Below, piece by piece: positions 7,449 to 15,259 of a stretch of 64,000 nucleotides of DNA; position 1 is the first letter of the stretch; each line of letters starts with the position of its first letter. The translations under genes were made by a program, and so were the position numbers. This DNA is from a virus. The DNA lies in the IMG/VR virus record IMGVR_UViG_3300009093_000035, positions 124,001 to 188,000 of that record, one strand, 5' to 3'. Below the pieces are notes generated by a model. It was not told where the DNA came from. It saw only the letters and a program-made list of their open reading frames with translations, and ran no database searches.

Positions 7449-7784
7449 TCAGTAGCCGATCGCAGCGCGACGATTCGTGAAGAACGTCGACTGACCCGAG
7501 GTCGTGAGGTGGAGCCCGTCCCCGGCGAGATCACCGGTCGAGTACATCGACGCCCCGCTGATGATGGTGACGTTGACTCTCCCCACGGAGGCCACGGCGT
7601 TCGTCTGAGCCGTCACGAACTGAGCGAAGGTCTGGCCCAACCCGTTCGTCGAGATGTCCGTACGGGGACCGAGGGTCTGTACGAAGACGTGGGTGAAGTA
7701 GGGCGCGACGAGCGTCAGAAGCTGGGTGAGGGCTGTCTGGTAGTCGGAGACGAGAGCCCACTGAGAGAGGCCGAAGTCATTCGT
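7449..7784 (-). pseudogene. Detached SGNH C-terminal fragment
   Basis: This frame continues directly from the TGA ending the 7785-9173 protein, in the same phase. It begins 'TNDFGLSQWALVSDYQTALT' and contains the SGNH block V segment 'GDGLHLTTSGQ' before its own TGA at 7449. Without the TGA, the joined product would be about 574 residues with blocks I, III and V of an SGNH esterase. The fragment has no good start near its beginning (first candidate is a TTG at 7640), so it is either made by readthrough or is dead. Confidence 0.65.
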
Positions 7785-9173
7785 TCAGATCTGGATCAGA
7801 AGCTCGTTCGTCACGGTCCCATCCGCGAGCGCGATCAACGCGTTCGCCATGGCGGTAACGGACGGGTATCGGATCGTGCTCAGCGTCTTCAGCGAGTAGA
7901 TACCCGCCGTCATCTCAGTCGTACGACCCGGGTAGGCATCGCGCGTGAGCATCGAAACGCCGTCGTTCTGGAAGAAGGCGGGGCTCGGGGATGCGTTCTG
8001 GCCGAGGTTGATCGAGTCGCCGATCTCGATGAGACGACGCGTCGGGGTACCCGGAGGCGCGAAGGTCATCGTGCGAGTCGGAGGAAGCCAGATCTGGGAA
8101 AGGTAGTTGCCCGCGTTCGGCGAAGGCGCTCGGTAGCTCTGGGGGCCGACTTCCAACTCGACCGTCTTCACAGTCCCGCCGGTTCCGAGTGAGATCAGGG
8201 GGTAGGCGATCGTCCCCACGTCCACGACGTTCTTCGATCCGCCGTTGATGCGGTAGGCGATCGTGTACTGGATCGTCGTGGTGACTGCGACGGTGAGAAG
8301 CTGGAACTCCTCGGCGTCGGTCGTGAAGAGAAGACGTGCGTACGAAGACGGGGCCTCGTACAGACCGGGGACCACGGTAGTCGGCTCCGTATCCACGTAG
8401 GGGACGCCGACGAGGAGCTGCTCGGTCGTACCGCTCGCCGCAGCGAGAAGCTGGGAGAGCTGAAGCTCGTCGGCGTCGCTCAGCTCCGCCGGGAACAGGA
8501 CGATGAACCGAACGGTCATCGCCGCGAAGGTTCCGGCCGAAGCGTTCACGCCTCCGAGAGCTACCGGCGTCGAGGGAACCACCAACCCGGCGACGCTCGT
8601 AGAGCCCCCGAGAAGGGACCCGAAGAGATCCGTTCCGTTCAGACGCTGGGGACGTACTGCGTTCACCCCGTTCGCGAACGTGCAGCGAGCGCTGTAGATA
8701 CCCCAGCCATCGCTGTACTTCGCGCTCTGGTACTCGTTGATGTTCGGACCGGTCTTCACCGCGATTGCGCCGACGTGAAGGCTGTTGCGGCAGTAGAGAC
8801 CGATGTAGTCGGTCGTACTACCCGCGTTCACCATGTACGACTCGATACCGCCGCCGGTCGCCTTCCCGACCATCACCATCGTGTAGCCGGCCGCGCTCGC
8901 GAAGAACCCGGTGGACCCCAACATCTTGTTGGCCACCCCGTCGAAGACCATGTTCGACCCGACGAGAGTCGGTCGAGCCGTCGTCCCGGTTCCTGCGGTG
9001 AACGCGGATCCTCCGGTACGAGGCGTCCACGACGTACACCTCTGGCCGGTCTCGAAGACCGTGCCGAACAAGGAGTCGAGTAGGATTCCGGACCGCGCCG
9101 AAACGAAGGCCGTGAGAGGGCCAATCGTGTTCTGAGCGGCCCTACCCGCGGCGAGGCCAGGACGGAACGCCAT
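7785..9173 (-). CDS. Tail-fibre protein with truncated SGNH esterase
   Basis: A 462-residue product from ATG 9173. Residues about 65-250 look like a concanavalin/LamG-type binding domain ('NMVFDGVANKMLGSTGFF' through 'AELSDADELQLSQLLAAA'). From about 375 an SGNH hydrolase begins, with the block I serine in 'LIEIGDSINLGQ'. The frame ends with TGA at 7787-7785 exactly where the glycine of block III (GxND) is expected: 'LLIQI-stop-TND'. The product therefore lacks block III and the block V Asp/His and should be inactive unless the stop is read through. Such fibre esterases trim host surface glycans. A GGA-to-TGA change would explain it. Confidence 0.75.
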   Translation of the reverse strand: MAFRPGLAAGRAAQNTIGPLTAFVSARSGILLDSLFGTVFETGQRCTSWTPRTGGSAFTAGTGTTARPTLVGSNMVFDGVANKMLGSTGFFASAAGYTMVMVGKATGGGIESYMVNAGSTTDYIGLYCRNSLHVGAIAVKTGPNINEYQSAKYSDGWGIYSARCTFANGVNAVRPQRLNGTDLFGSLLGGSTSVAGLVVPSTPVALGGVNASAGTFAAMTVRFIVLFPAELSDADELQLSQLLAAASGTTEQLLVGVPYVDTEPTTVVPGLYEAPSSYARLLFTTDAEEFQLLTVAVTTTIQYTIAYRINGGSKNVVDVGTIAYPLISLGTGGTVKTVELEVGPQSYRAPSPNAGNYLSQIWLPPTRTMTFAPPGTPTRRLIEIGDSINLGQNASPSPAFFQNDGVSMLTRDAYPGRTTEMTAGIYSLKTLSTIRYPSVTAMANALIALADGTVTNELLIQI

Positions 9174-9176
9174 CGT

Positions 9177-9617
9177 TCAGCTCACTGGCGTGACGAGGAC
9201 GATCTTGTTCGGGACGTCGATTCGAACGAGCCACGACCCCGCGGCAGCGTTCGCGCTCCCGAAGAGCGTGTAGTCGGAGTTGAGACCACCTGGGGTCGTC
9301 CAACCGGCCGAACCGCCTGAAGTGACGTCGATCGTGATCCCGAAAGCGGCGGTGTTCGTCTTCATAACCGTGAAGGCCATCGAAGACGGAGCCACTCTCG
9401 CGTCGATCTTCCGAGTCGCCGTCGGGGTGAACTGGACGATCGGCTCGTTTGCGTTGAAGATCGCGAGAGCCGAGTAGTCCGCGTCATGAGCCGCAGGCGG
9501 GTTCGCAATCGAAGTCGCGTTCGCCGCGACGTCCGAAGTCCCGAGAGCGCCGATCGCGTCCCGAGCGCTCTGCTGAGTAGCTCCGATAGCCTGGAAGAGT
9601 TTTCGGGGGGATGCCAT
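9177..9617 (-). CDS. Short tail-fibre/adaptor with shared N-terminal anchor
   Basis: A 146-residue protein from ATG 9617 beginning 'MASPRKLFQAIGATQQSARD', almost identical to the start of the plus-strand fibre at 11586. The remainder is a small beta-rich domain (about residues 55-146). The shared head piece suggests a virion attachment anchor, with the variable part binding receptor or partner fibre. It ends 4 bp before the SGNH fibre gene, so the two are probably co-made. Confidence 0.7.
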   Translation of the reverse strand: MASPRKLFQAIGATQQSARDAIGALGTSDVAANATSIANPPAAHDADYSALAIFNANEPIVQFTPTATRKIDARVAPSSMAFTVMKTNTAAFGITIDVTSGGSAGWTTPGGLNSDYTLFGSANAAAGSWLVRIDVPNKIVLVTPVS

Positions 9618-9651
9618 ACCCCCTACGGACCCTTATAGGCTAGCCAACCTG

Positions 9652-9969
9652 TCAGAGATTGGGATCCGACTTCGTCCGCGCGCGAAGAAGACGCCGCGCC
9701 ATGTGACGAGACAAGGTGTCCCCGATCTGGGCCGTCTTGTCCCCGAACTTGTACGGGGGTGGGTGGCGCTCCATGTCCTGGACGATCTTCTCCATCGTCC
9801 CGAACGGAACCTCGTCTCTCAGGAGCTGCCAGATCAGGGAGGCGACCTGGTCCTCTACCTGCCTCATCGTGACGTTGGCGACTGCGATCGCCACATCTTT
9901 CGCTACTCGGGCCGCCACCGCAGCCCGGATACTTTTCGAACGGGCTTTCCTCGAACGAGTCTTCTTCAT
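9652..9969 (-). CDS. Basic hypothetical protein
   Basis: A 105-residue protein from ATG 9969. The N-terminus is strongly basic ('MKKTRSRKARSKSIRAAVAA'), followed by amphipathic helix, suggesting nucleic-acid or membrane contact. The C-terminal half has 'HPPPYKFGDKTAQIGDTLSR'. No family recognised. A TTG at 9975 is a less likely start. Confidence 0.6.
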   Translation of the reverse strand: MKKTRSRKARSKSIRAAVAARVAKDVAIAVANVTMRQVEDQVASLIWQLLRDEVPFGTMEKIVQDMERHPPPYKFGDKTAQIGDTLSRHMARRLLRARTKSDPNL

Positions 9970-9977
9970 GGACAACC

Positions 9978-10382
9978 CTACCTCGCGGAAAGAGCTTCCT
10001 GGTAGAGCATCTCGCCCTCCCAGACCTTCGTCTGATTCCGGTTCCAGGAGACGTCGCCCGTCTCTCCGACGCGGAAGACACAGGCCCAGCAGTTCCGGTT
10101 GTTCTTGTCGAAGATGTAACCAGGAGCCTCGACCGCCGAAGCGTGTAGCTCCTGATGGAACTTACCCTCCCAGGTCTTCTCCGCAGGAGCCTTCGAAGCC
10201 CCGAGAAGGAAGCGGTTGTTGAGACCGATGATCCGGGGAAAGTCCCGATCGGCCGTCAGGACTTCGGCTTTCCCGGTGTTCGGATCTACCCAGCGAGCGG
10301 CGCACAAACCGCACTCGCACCGGGTCCACCGTTCCAGGAGCCCGCGGATGTCTCCGCAGCGAGTGCAGTAGAGGAGCTTCAA
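9978..10382 (-). CDS. Zinc-ribbon hypothetical protein, TTG start
   Basis: A 134-residue protein; TTG 10382 overlaps the TGA of the upstream gene and has GGGAG upstream, while the GTG at 10400 has a poorly spaced ribosome site. The N-terminus is a zinc ribbon ('YCTRCGDIRG' then 'TRCECGLC'). The rest is acidic and Trp-rich with a second Cys pair ('NCWACVF'). Function unknown. Confidence 0.6.
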   Translation of the reverse strand: MKLLYCTRCGDIRGLLERWTRCECGLCAARWVDPNTGKAEVLTADRDFPRIIGLNNRFLLGASKAPAEKTWEGKFHQELHASAVEAPGYIFDKNNRNCWACVFRVGETGDVSWNRNQTKVWEGEMLYQEALSAR

Positions 10383-10708
10383 GGATCTCCCTCTCGCCAC
10401 TCCGCCTTCACCCCGGCCTGGAACGAACTCCCCTGAATGTTGAGGTTCGTATGGAGAGGCAGGACGATAGAATCGGTGAAGAAGTAGGTCCCAGGAGCGA
10501 GTTGGACCGTGTCTCCGGAACGAGTGGCCTTCAGAGCCCCGTTCAAGGTACGGAAAGGCCTCTTCAGAGACCCTCGACGACCGGTCGAGTCATCCCCACG
10601 CGGGTCGGCCCAACACGTCTGAGGCCTACGGAGGTAGACCCATAGAGCGTAGAAGGTGTAGAAGACCCCAGCCAGACAGAGCGAGAGAGCGATGAGAAGT
10701 CCGCTCAT
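10379..10708 (-). CDS. Membrane-anchored protein with beta-helix start
   Basis: A 109-residue protein from ATG 10708 (ATGA overlap). Residues 2-26 form a transmembrane or signal-anchor helix. Then 'RPFRTLNGALKATRSGDTVQ' and 'LAPGTYFF' match the opening coil of right-handed beta-helix (pectate-lyase-like) proteins, as in the fibre at 11586 ('FPFATIQAALNAMQTDDTVM'). It stops after two or three coils, far shorter than a normal beta-helix. It may be a truncated fibre relative or a small membrane protein. Confidence 0.5.
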   Translation of the reverse strand: MSGLLIALSLCLAGVFYTFYALWVYLRRPQTCWADPRGDDSTGRRGSLKRPFRTLNGALKATRSGDTVQLAPGTYFFTDSIVLPLHTNLNIQGSSFQAGVKAEWREGDP

Positions 10709-10956
10709 CGCAGCTGGGACCAACCGCGAAGGTTGACTCCCCTAGACCAACCCGGAGTCGGGTAGAGACGCGGACGCCCCATGACTCCCTGACGCTTCGA
10801 AGGCGGATTCATCGGGATCACCGGTCCGTGGGCGTTCACCGGCGTCGACCCGCAAGAGCGGCAGGTCGGGGTCGGGGGATAGATCCCATACCAGACCTCC
10901 GGAACGCAGACCTGACCGCCGCAGTTCCCGCACGTGCCTCTCAGATGTACGCCCAT
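10705..10956 (-). CDS. Zinc-ribbon small protein
   Basis: An 83-residue protein from ATG 10956. Two knuckles, 'CGNCGG' and 'CRSCGS', 20 residues apart, form a probable zinc ribbon; the C-terminal half is basic and Pro-rich. Function unknown. A TTG two codons earlier is an alternative start. Confidence 0.55.
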   Translation of the reverse strand: MGVHLRGTCGNCGGQVCVPEVWYGIYPPTPTCRSCGSTPVNAHGPVIPMNPPSKRQGVMGRPRLYPTPGWSRGVNLRGWSQLR

Positions 10957-10970
10957 GACCAACTCGCTTT

Positions 10971-11005
10971 CTCGGGCCTAGCCCTACCTCGACTTTACGC
11001 CCGAG
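10971..11005. repeat. 7-bp inverted repeat around GGCGTAA motif
   Basis: CTCGGGC (10971-10977) and GCCCGAG (10999-11005) are perfect complements with a 21-nt spacer containing the motif copy at 10995. It could fold in the leader of the 10956 gene. Confidence 0.3.
10995..11002 (-). promoter_or_regulatory. GGCGTAA motif before 10956 gene
   Basis: Minus strand reads GCTCGGGCGTAAAG, 38 nt before ATG 10956; the same 14-mer recurs at 16379. Confidence 0.4.
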
Positions 11006-11010
11006 CACGA

Positions 11011-11220
11011 CTACTCGTCGATCCTCAAGGGGACCTTCGCCGAGACAATCGTCCCCAGAGGCCAGTGCTTCGGGTTCAATCTCAGAGCCTCCCCCGGCTC
11101 GAACCCGGCCTCCTCCTCCAAGTCCCCAGCGGCGCCCTCCCAGCGGCGCTCGCCGGTATCCTCGTCCTCGACGAGAGTGAACTCCCCACCGTTCTCGTAG
11201 GAGACCTTCTTGGGTCCCAT
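11011..11220 (-). CDS. Small acidic hypothetical protein
   Basis: A 69-residue protein starting at ATG 11220, overlapping the upstream TGA (TGATG). The frame is open further upstream but lies inside the preceding gene. It is acidic ('VEDEDTGERRWEGAAGDLEE'). No family recognised. Confidence 0.5.
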   Translation of the reverse strand: MGPKKVSYENGGEFTLVEDEDTGERRWEGAAGDLEEEAGFEPGEALRLNPKHWPLGTIVSAKVPLRIDE

Positions 11221-11504
11221 CAGATACGGTGCTCCAGGAACTTCACCCTGATCTCCAGCTTCGCTGAACAGTCGGGGCACGAGACGGTCGCATGAGTGGG
11301 GTCGATCTCGAAAGCCTTCTTCGGCTCGTCGCTCTTCAGGTCAGTCACGTCGATCAAGGACTCAACGCGAACCTTCTTCTGAAAGAAGTTGTGTTCGCCG
11401 TCGAACCAAGCGACGTGGGCGGTACGACAGTCCACTTCCTCGACCGTCATCACGGGTCCGCCGCTCTTCAACTGAACCTGATTGCCAGAAGTGATTTCGC
11501 TCAT
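11220..11504 (-). CDS. YodC-like (DUF2158) protein with zinc knuckle
   Basis: A 94-residue protein from ATG 11504 with GGAGG six bases upstream. Residues 6-50 ('SGNQVQLKSGGPVMTVEEV', then 'HVAWFDGEHNFFQKKV') match the DUF2158/YodC pattern of bacterial and phage proteins. A C-terminal extension carries 'SCPDCSAKLEIR', half of a zinc site. Biochemical role unknown. It begins the leftward run opposite the plus-strand fibre, with about 80 bp between the starts. Confidence 0.75.
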   Translation of the reverse strand: MSEITSGNQVQLKSGGPVMTVEEVDCRTAHVAWFDGEHNFFQKKVRVESLIDVTDLKSDEPKKAFEIDPTHATVSCPDCSAKLEIRVKFLEHRI

Positions 11505-11585
11505 GAGGAACCTCCGGCGGGACTCTACCTTCCGCCCATCGTAGAAAATCGCCTCGCTTGAGTGATTATAGAGTCTCCGAAGGAT

Positions 11586-13046
11586 ATGGTGCCCCCTCGA
11601 AAACTCTTTCAAGCTATCGGCGCCACCCAGCAGAGCGCGCGAGACGCGATCGCCGCCATCGCGGCCTCCGACGTCGGTGGAAGCGCTCCTGGTCCCTGGG
11701 CCTCGGTCCTTTACGTCGACCAGGTTCGAGGAAACAACACCACCGCTCAGCGAGGGAACGAGAATTTCCCGTTCGCGACGATTCAGGCAGCACTCAACGC
11801 GATGCAAACCGACGACACGGTCATGCTCGCACCCCAGCTCTTCACGATCACCGCAACGCTCACGGTGCCGGCGACGGTCGTGCGCGGCAGTATCTGCGGA
11901 GTCGGGCCATCCGGCGATTACGGCAACCCAGCAACGAGCGGTCCACTGACTAAGCTCGTATCTACTACGACCGATCTTTGGAACTTCGGCGCGAATCTCG
12001 GCTTGACACAATGGGTCATGTCAAACTTCTCGATGCGCACAACCCTCGCGGGCTCTTCGTGCATCCTCGCCGACGGATCGTCATACGCAAAGGCGACGTT
12101 CTTCGGTGCCGGCGGCGGCCTGACCTTGCGGAGCATGGTGCTCCGCAGCGCCAACGGCGCAAACGTGATGAACGTGAAGTATGCCGTCGGCGTCCAGCTC
12201 TTCGACGTTTGGAACACGGGCGGGAACTACTTGTTCACTACCGGAGCGGCGGTGACACTCGACCAGTTCCGCGGGACAGGAACGACAGTCACCACGACCA
12301 ACGACTCGTCTGACCCGCTAGCGATAAGCAACCAATACGCACTACAGATCCAGAACGGTACTCACATCGGCACGAGCGCATTCGGCACTGGTGTCGTCAT
12401 CGGCGGACAGACGAGCCTCAATCAGGACGAGACCTCGATCATCGGTGTTCTGAGTGGCTCTTCACTCTCCGTAGTCGGCTCGGGCAAGCCCGCTTGTGTC
12501 TGCGACGGTTGGATCGGCTCGATCGACTTCGCGAGCGCGGGCAAGGAGATCCCCGACACCGCGCTAGTGCTCTCGTTCATCTTCCAGGGCGCGCGCCTTT
12601 ACCAGAACGGTTTCACCACCATTACACCTGGCGTGTTCAAGGCGAAGGTTGGTGGTTCGGCCGTGAACTTCCAGTCAATGAATATTGACTCTACGACCAC
12701 AGTGCCTGGCGCTACAATCACGGCGGACGCAGCGATTCACATCACAGGACGCGGCGCTCGCTGGCCGAACGTCACGCTCGCGACGCCCGGTACAACGGGC
12801 GACATCATCCCGCCGATCCTCGCTGGCGTGATCGACCTCTCGGCTGGCGGTGCCGTGGCGAAGACGTGGGTTCAGCTCGGTATCCCCGGGCTGATCCGTG
12901 TCGGCGCCGCTCCAAACGAAGCGTTCCTCACGCCGAACATCCGCGGGGCTGACGCCGCAATCACCGTGAAGTCAACCACTGGACTCACTTTCGATTCGGC
13001 AGCGGTCGCGAACAACGCCTGCAACTGGCAGGCCATCTGGAACTGA
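11586..13046 (+). CDS. Right-handed beta-helix tail fibre on plus strand
   Basis: A 486-residue protein from ATG 11586, chosen because its 'VPPRKLFQAIGATQQSARDA' start aligns with the anchor of the fibre at 9617. Residues about 45-130 open a beta-helix ('VLYVDQVRGNNTTAQRGNEN', 'FATIQAALNAMQTDDTVMLA'), followed by long Gly/Ser/Thr-rich coils typical of fibres that bind or cut surface polysaccharides. It is one of three plus-strand genes. Beyond the anchor it uses more A-ending codons (GCA, ACA, CAA) than neighbours, suggesting a swapped-in body. It converges on the gene ending at 13057 with a 10-bp gap. Confidence 0.8.
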   Translation: MVPPRKLFQAIGATQQSARDAIAAIAASDVGGSAPGPWASVLYVDQVRGNNTTAQRGNENFPFATIQAALNAMQTDDTVMLAPQLFTITATLTVPATVVRGSICGVGPSGDYGNPATSGPLTKLVSTTTDLWNFGANLGLTQWVMSNFSMRTTLAGSSCILADGSSYAKATFFGAGGGLTLRSMVLRSANGANVMNVKYAVGVQLFDVWNTGGNYLFTTGAAVTLDQFRGTGTTVTTTNDSSDPLAISNQYALQIQNGTHIGTSAFGTGVVIGGQTSLNQDETSIIGVLSGSSLSVVGSGKPACVCDGWIGSIDFASAGKEIPDTALVLSFIFQGARLYQNGFTTITPGVFKAKVGGSAVNFQSMNIDSTTTVPGATITADAAIHITGRGARWPNVTLATPGTTGDIIPPILAGVIDLSAGGAVAKTWVQLGIPGLIRVGAAPNEAFLTPNIRGADAAITVKSTTGLTFDSAAVANNACNWQAIWN

Positions 13047-13056
13047 GGAACTCTTC

Positions 13057-13449
13057 CTAGGGCCAGGTCGAGATCGCTCCAGCGTTGATCGCCAAGTGGA
13101 GCACGTTGTCCGCGAGGATCAATAACCACCCCGCTAGCCAGTCGGGCTTATCCTTCTTGTACCCGTGCCAGGCGGCCTCTCCCCACGGATACCGGTACGT
13201 GGCGGGAGCGATCTGGTTCTTCGCCCACACGAGGTACCGAGCGAGTCGGTAGCGGTCGATCAAGGCGTGGGTGATGCAGATCACTGCGAGCGCGATCGGA
13301 GACCGTGTCACGAGTAGGAAGGGGAGCGAGTAGACGACCGCATGCCAGAAGGCGACGAGAAGGCTCTTCGTCTTCTCCGAGGCCATGTGGTCCGTCTGGA
13401 GGAGATAGTCGCCCGTTCCGTGACAGATCAGAACCCAGAGTCCTAGCAT
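13057..13449 (-). CDS. DUF3307-like membrane protein
   Basis: A 130-residue protein from ATG 13449. The N-terminus 'LICHGTGDYLLQTDHMASEK' with following 'FWHAVVYSLPFLLV' matches the His-containing membrane pattern of DUF3307. About three hydrophobic segments suggest an inner-membrane protein. Known members are bacterial and phage proteins of unknown function. Confidence 0.7.
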   Translation of the reverse strand: MLGLWVLICHGTGDYLLQTDHMASEKTKSLLVAFWHAVVYSLPFLLVTRSPIALAVICITHALIDRYRLARYLVWAKNQIAPATYRYPWGEAAWHGYKKDKPDWLAGWLLILADNVLHLAINAGAISTWP

Positions 13450-13466
13450 CCACTACGGTACCGAGA

Positions 13467-13889
13467 TCACTCCCACCTCACCCGACCCGGAACAGAAGGG
13501 ACCCAGACCGGAAGGCCGTACGAGAGCCGGTTCTGGTCGACGTGGTAGTTGTTGACCCACTGGTAGATAGGCTTGTCGAGCCCGCCTCTCTCGTACACCT
13601 TCCCCATCGACTTGAACGCCCCTCGGAACAGTCTCTTGAAGACGCCTTCGGCGTCCACCTTGTTCTGCTCTTCTTCCCCAGATACGTTGAAGAGAAGACG
13701 GTTCCGGACGCCTGTCTTCGGGCAGACGAAGTGCCACTCGCCCTCCACCCAATAGTCGCCCTCGGTACATCCGGATGGGCTCACATACCAATGGGTCGCG
13801 ATCGCGTCGAGAGATCCGACCTGGTGGTGGCCGTAACAGGACATGCACCGAATCGTCTTCTGACTCGGGTCCGCCTTCGGGTCGCTCAT
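13467..13889 (-). CDS. Hypothetical protein with zinc knuckle
   Basis: A 140-residue protein from ATG 13889. It has an N-terminal 'RCMSCYGHHQVGS' and a central 'GEWHFVCPKTGVRNRLLF', a possible split zinc site, and a basic, aromatic C-terminus. No family recognised. Start overlaps the upstream stop (ATGA). Confidence 0.65.
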   Translation of the reverse strand: MSDPKADPSQKTIRCMSCYGHHQVGSLDAIATHWYVSPSGCTEGDYWVEGEWHFVCPKTGVRNRLLFNVSGEEEQNKVDAEGVFKRLFRGAFKSMGKVYERGGLDKPIYQWVNNYHVDQNRLSYGLPVWVPSVPGRVRWE

Positions 13890-14197
13890 ACGAGGGAGAC
13901 CTCCTTCGAGGTCTCGAAGGCCTCGTCGAATCCGGCCGAGTCATTCACCACGACCCAGAAGCCGGTTCGAAGGGTCGGACCGTCGGCCTCGCAGTTGTAG
14001 CAGTCCGCCCCGGCCCCGAAGCGTCTCGTATCAGCTCCGGAACACCAGGCGATCAGGGACTCCTTGAAGTGGGAGAACACGATCTTCCCCTCGTGGACGC
14101 ACCACCAGGCGCCGATGTGGATGTCGGCATGGTAGATCGAGGAGCAGTCGTTCGGCCCCCTCCACCACACCTGGACTCCTTCGACGTTCTCGGTCAT
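13886..14197 (-). CDS. Hypothetical protein, Trp/Cys-rich
   Basis: A 103-residue protein from ATG 14197, beta-rich and aromatic ('VWWRGPNDCSSIYHADIHIG', 'AWWCVHEGKIVF') with 'ADCYNCEADG'. Coupled to both neighbours by 4-bp overlaps. Function unknown. Confidence 0.6.
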   Translation of the reverse strand: MTENVEGVQVWWRGPNDCSSIYHADIHIGAWWCVHEGKIVFSHFKESLIAWCSGADTRRFGAGADCYNCEADGPTLRTGFWVVVNDSAGFDEAFETSKEVSLV

Positions 14198-14457
14198 GCG
14201 CGTCTCCTTCTCCGAGAGATCTCCCGTTCGATCCGCTTCAGGTACTTCTGGTTGCCGTAGTAGACCTCCTCCAGCTCAGAGAGACTGAGCGTCTTCCACA
14301 TCAGGAACTGGAAGACCTTCTCTCGGGTGTCGGCGGGATTCCGCCCGAGACGAAGGAGGTCTCTCGCGATAGTAGCCGGCTCGGTCAACGAGGGATCGTG
14401 AGGAGGGTCGTACCTACGCGGACGAATCGGACGCTCGGTCTTCTTGGGTCTCTCCAT
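14194..14457 (-). CDS. Small basic helical protein
   Basis: An 87-residue basic protein from ATG 14457. The first 20 residues are Arg/Pro-rich; the rest is helical ('PATIARDLLRLGRNPADTRE') ending in a run of arginines. It could bind nucleic acid; no fold assigned. Confidence 0.6.
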   Translation of the reverse strand: MERPKKTERPIRPRRYDPPHDPSLTEPATIARDLLRLGRNPADTREKVFQFLMWKTLSLSELEEVYYGNQKYLKRIEREISRRRRRA

Positions 14458-14462
14458 CCGAA

Positions 14463-14714
14463 CTACCTCTCACATCCCAGGCTCTCCGGTCGGAACTCGA
14501 CTACGTGAGGACGAACCTCGCACGTATGAGTCGACCAACACACGAAGTAGCCGACCTCGAAGAAGAGCGAAGCAGTCAGAAAGAACAAGACGAGCTTCCA
14601 TCTCTCGAAGGCGATCGCCCACCTCTCCTGGAGCGTGGGAGAGACGGCCCGCGTCGGAGCCCCTTCGAGAACCGAAGTGGTTCGTAGATCTGATTCCCAA
14701 TACTCTCGGTCCAT
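14463..14714 (-). CDS. Small single-pass membrane protein
   Basis: An 83-residue protein from ATG 14714, placed just after the upstream stop. Residues about 36-58 ('WKLVLFFLTASLFFEVGYFV') form one transmembrane helix after a charged N-terminal part; a short Cys-containing tail follows. Such genes in phage accessory regions are often host-takeover proteins; no direct evidence here. Confidence 0.55.
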   Translation of the reverse strand: MDREYWESDLRTTSVLEGAPTRAVSPTLQERWAIAFERWKLVLFFLTASLFFEVGYFVCWSTHTCEVRPHVVEFRPESLGCER

Positions 14715-14716
14715 GG

Positions 14717-14989
14717 CTACCCGTTCCGGAAAGGACAAGAAGGGGGAGGAGCCTCGGACGAGTCGACGGAGAAGCCCCCACCCACGGGATGGTCGCAGCG
14801 GCTCTTAGACGTCCGGTCGGGGTACTGGACTGTATCACAGAAGTAGCACTGGTCGCAAGTCCCCGGGACTACGACGGGGAGCTTACTCGTGTCGATCCCG
14901 AAGTCCTCGGCGGTTTCCCGCGACATCAGGATGAAGTCCCCTCGGAGGCGGTTCTGGTTGAGGAGCTTCCTCAGCTTCACGAAGCTCAT
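14717..14989 (-). CDS. Small protein with C-terminal Cys cluster
   Basis: A 90-residue protein from ATG 14989. The C-terminal half contains 'GTCDQCYFCDTVQYPDRTSK', 'SRCDHPVG' and 'PPSCPF', a four-to-five Cys set that could hold zinc. The N-terminal half is helical and basic. No family recognised. Confidence 0.6.
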   Translation of the reverse strand: MSFVKLRKLLNQNRLRGDFILMSRETAEDFGIDTSKLPVVVPGTCDQCYFCDTVQYPDRTSKSRCDHPVGGGFSVDSSEAPPPSCPFRNG

Positions 14990-14997
14990 GGACGACC

Positions 14998-15005
14998 TTA
15001 CGCCT
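14998..15005 (-). promoter_or_regulatory. GGCGTAA motif before 14989 gene
   Basis: Minus strand reads CGCTGAGGCGTAAGG, 8 nt before ATG 14989. Here the TGA is the stop of the upstream gene, whereas at 18858 the TAA is, so the DNA motif is kept in different reading frames. Confidence 0.45.
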
Positions 15006-15259
15006 CAGCGACCCCACACGATCGAGCCGATCAATCCCCGCCGGCCGGTGACTTGGTTGTTTCCATGGACCTCGACCGAAGGAGGGACGTTCTCCGACCC
15101 GCCGCCATACGACGAGACGCCCCCGTAACCCCTCATGCTCATCTCGGCCTGGACGTCCTGCATGTAGACGCCTTCCGGGGCGGAGAGGGTGCCTCCCTCT
15201 CGTTCGAGGCGATCGACCAGGTTGGAGGCCTCTTGGACCTGTTGAACTCGGGTCTTCAT
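15005..15259 (-). CDS. Small Gly-rich hypothetical protein
   Basis: An 84-residue protein from ATG 15259 (ATGA overlap). A helical N-terminus ('QVQEASNLVDRLEREGG') is followed by a Gly/Ser-rich segment. No family recognised. Confidence 0.55.
   Translation of the reverse strand: MKTRVQQVQEASNLVDRLEREGGTLSAPEGVYMQDVQAEMSMRGYGGVSSYGGGSENVPPSVEVHGNNQVTGRRGLIGSIVWGR

Noticed and set aside
7449-9173. UGA read as glycine (alternative genetic code) because TGA replaces a Gly codon
   Set aside because: Many genes here end in TGA with ribosome sites or start codons overlapping it, including the true end of the same frame at 7449, so TGA is a normal stop.
9530-11670. Invertible fibre segment flanked by inverted anchor repeats
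   Set aside because: The repeats differ at seven third positions in 55 bp and no invertase gene or crossover site is seen, so active inversion is unlikely.
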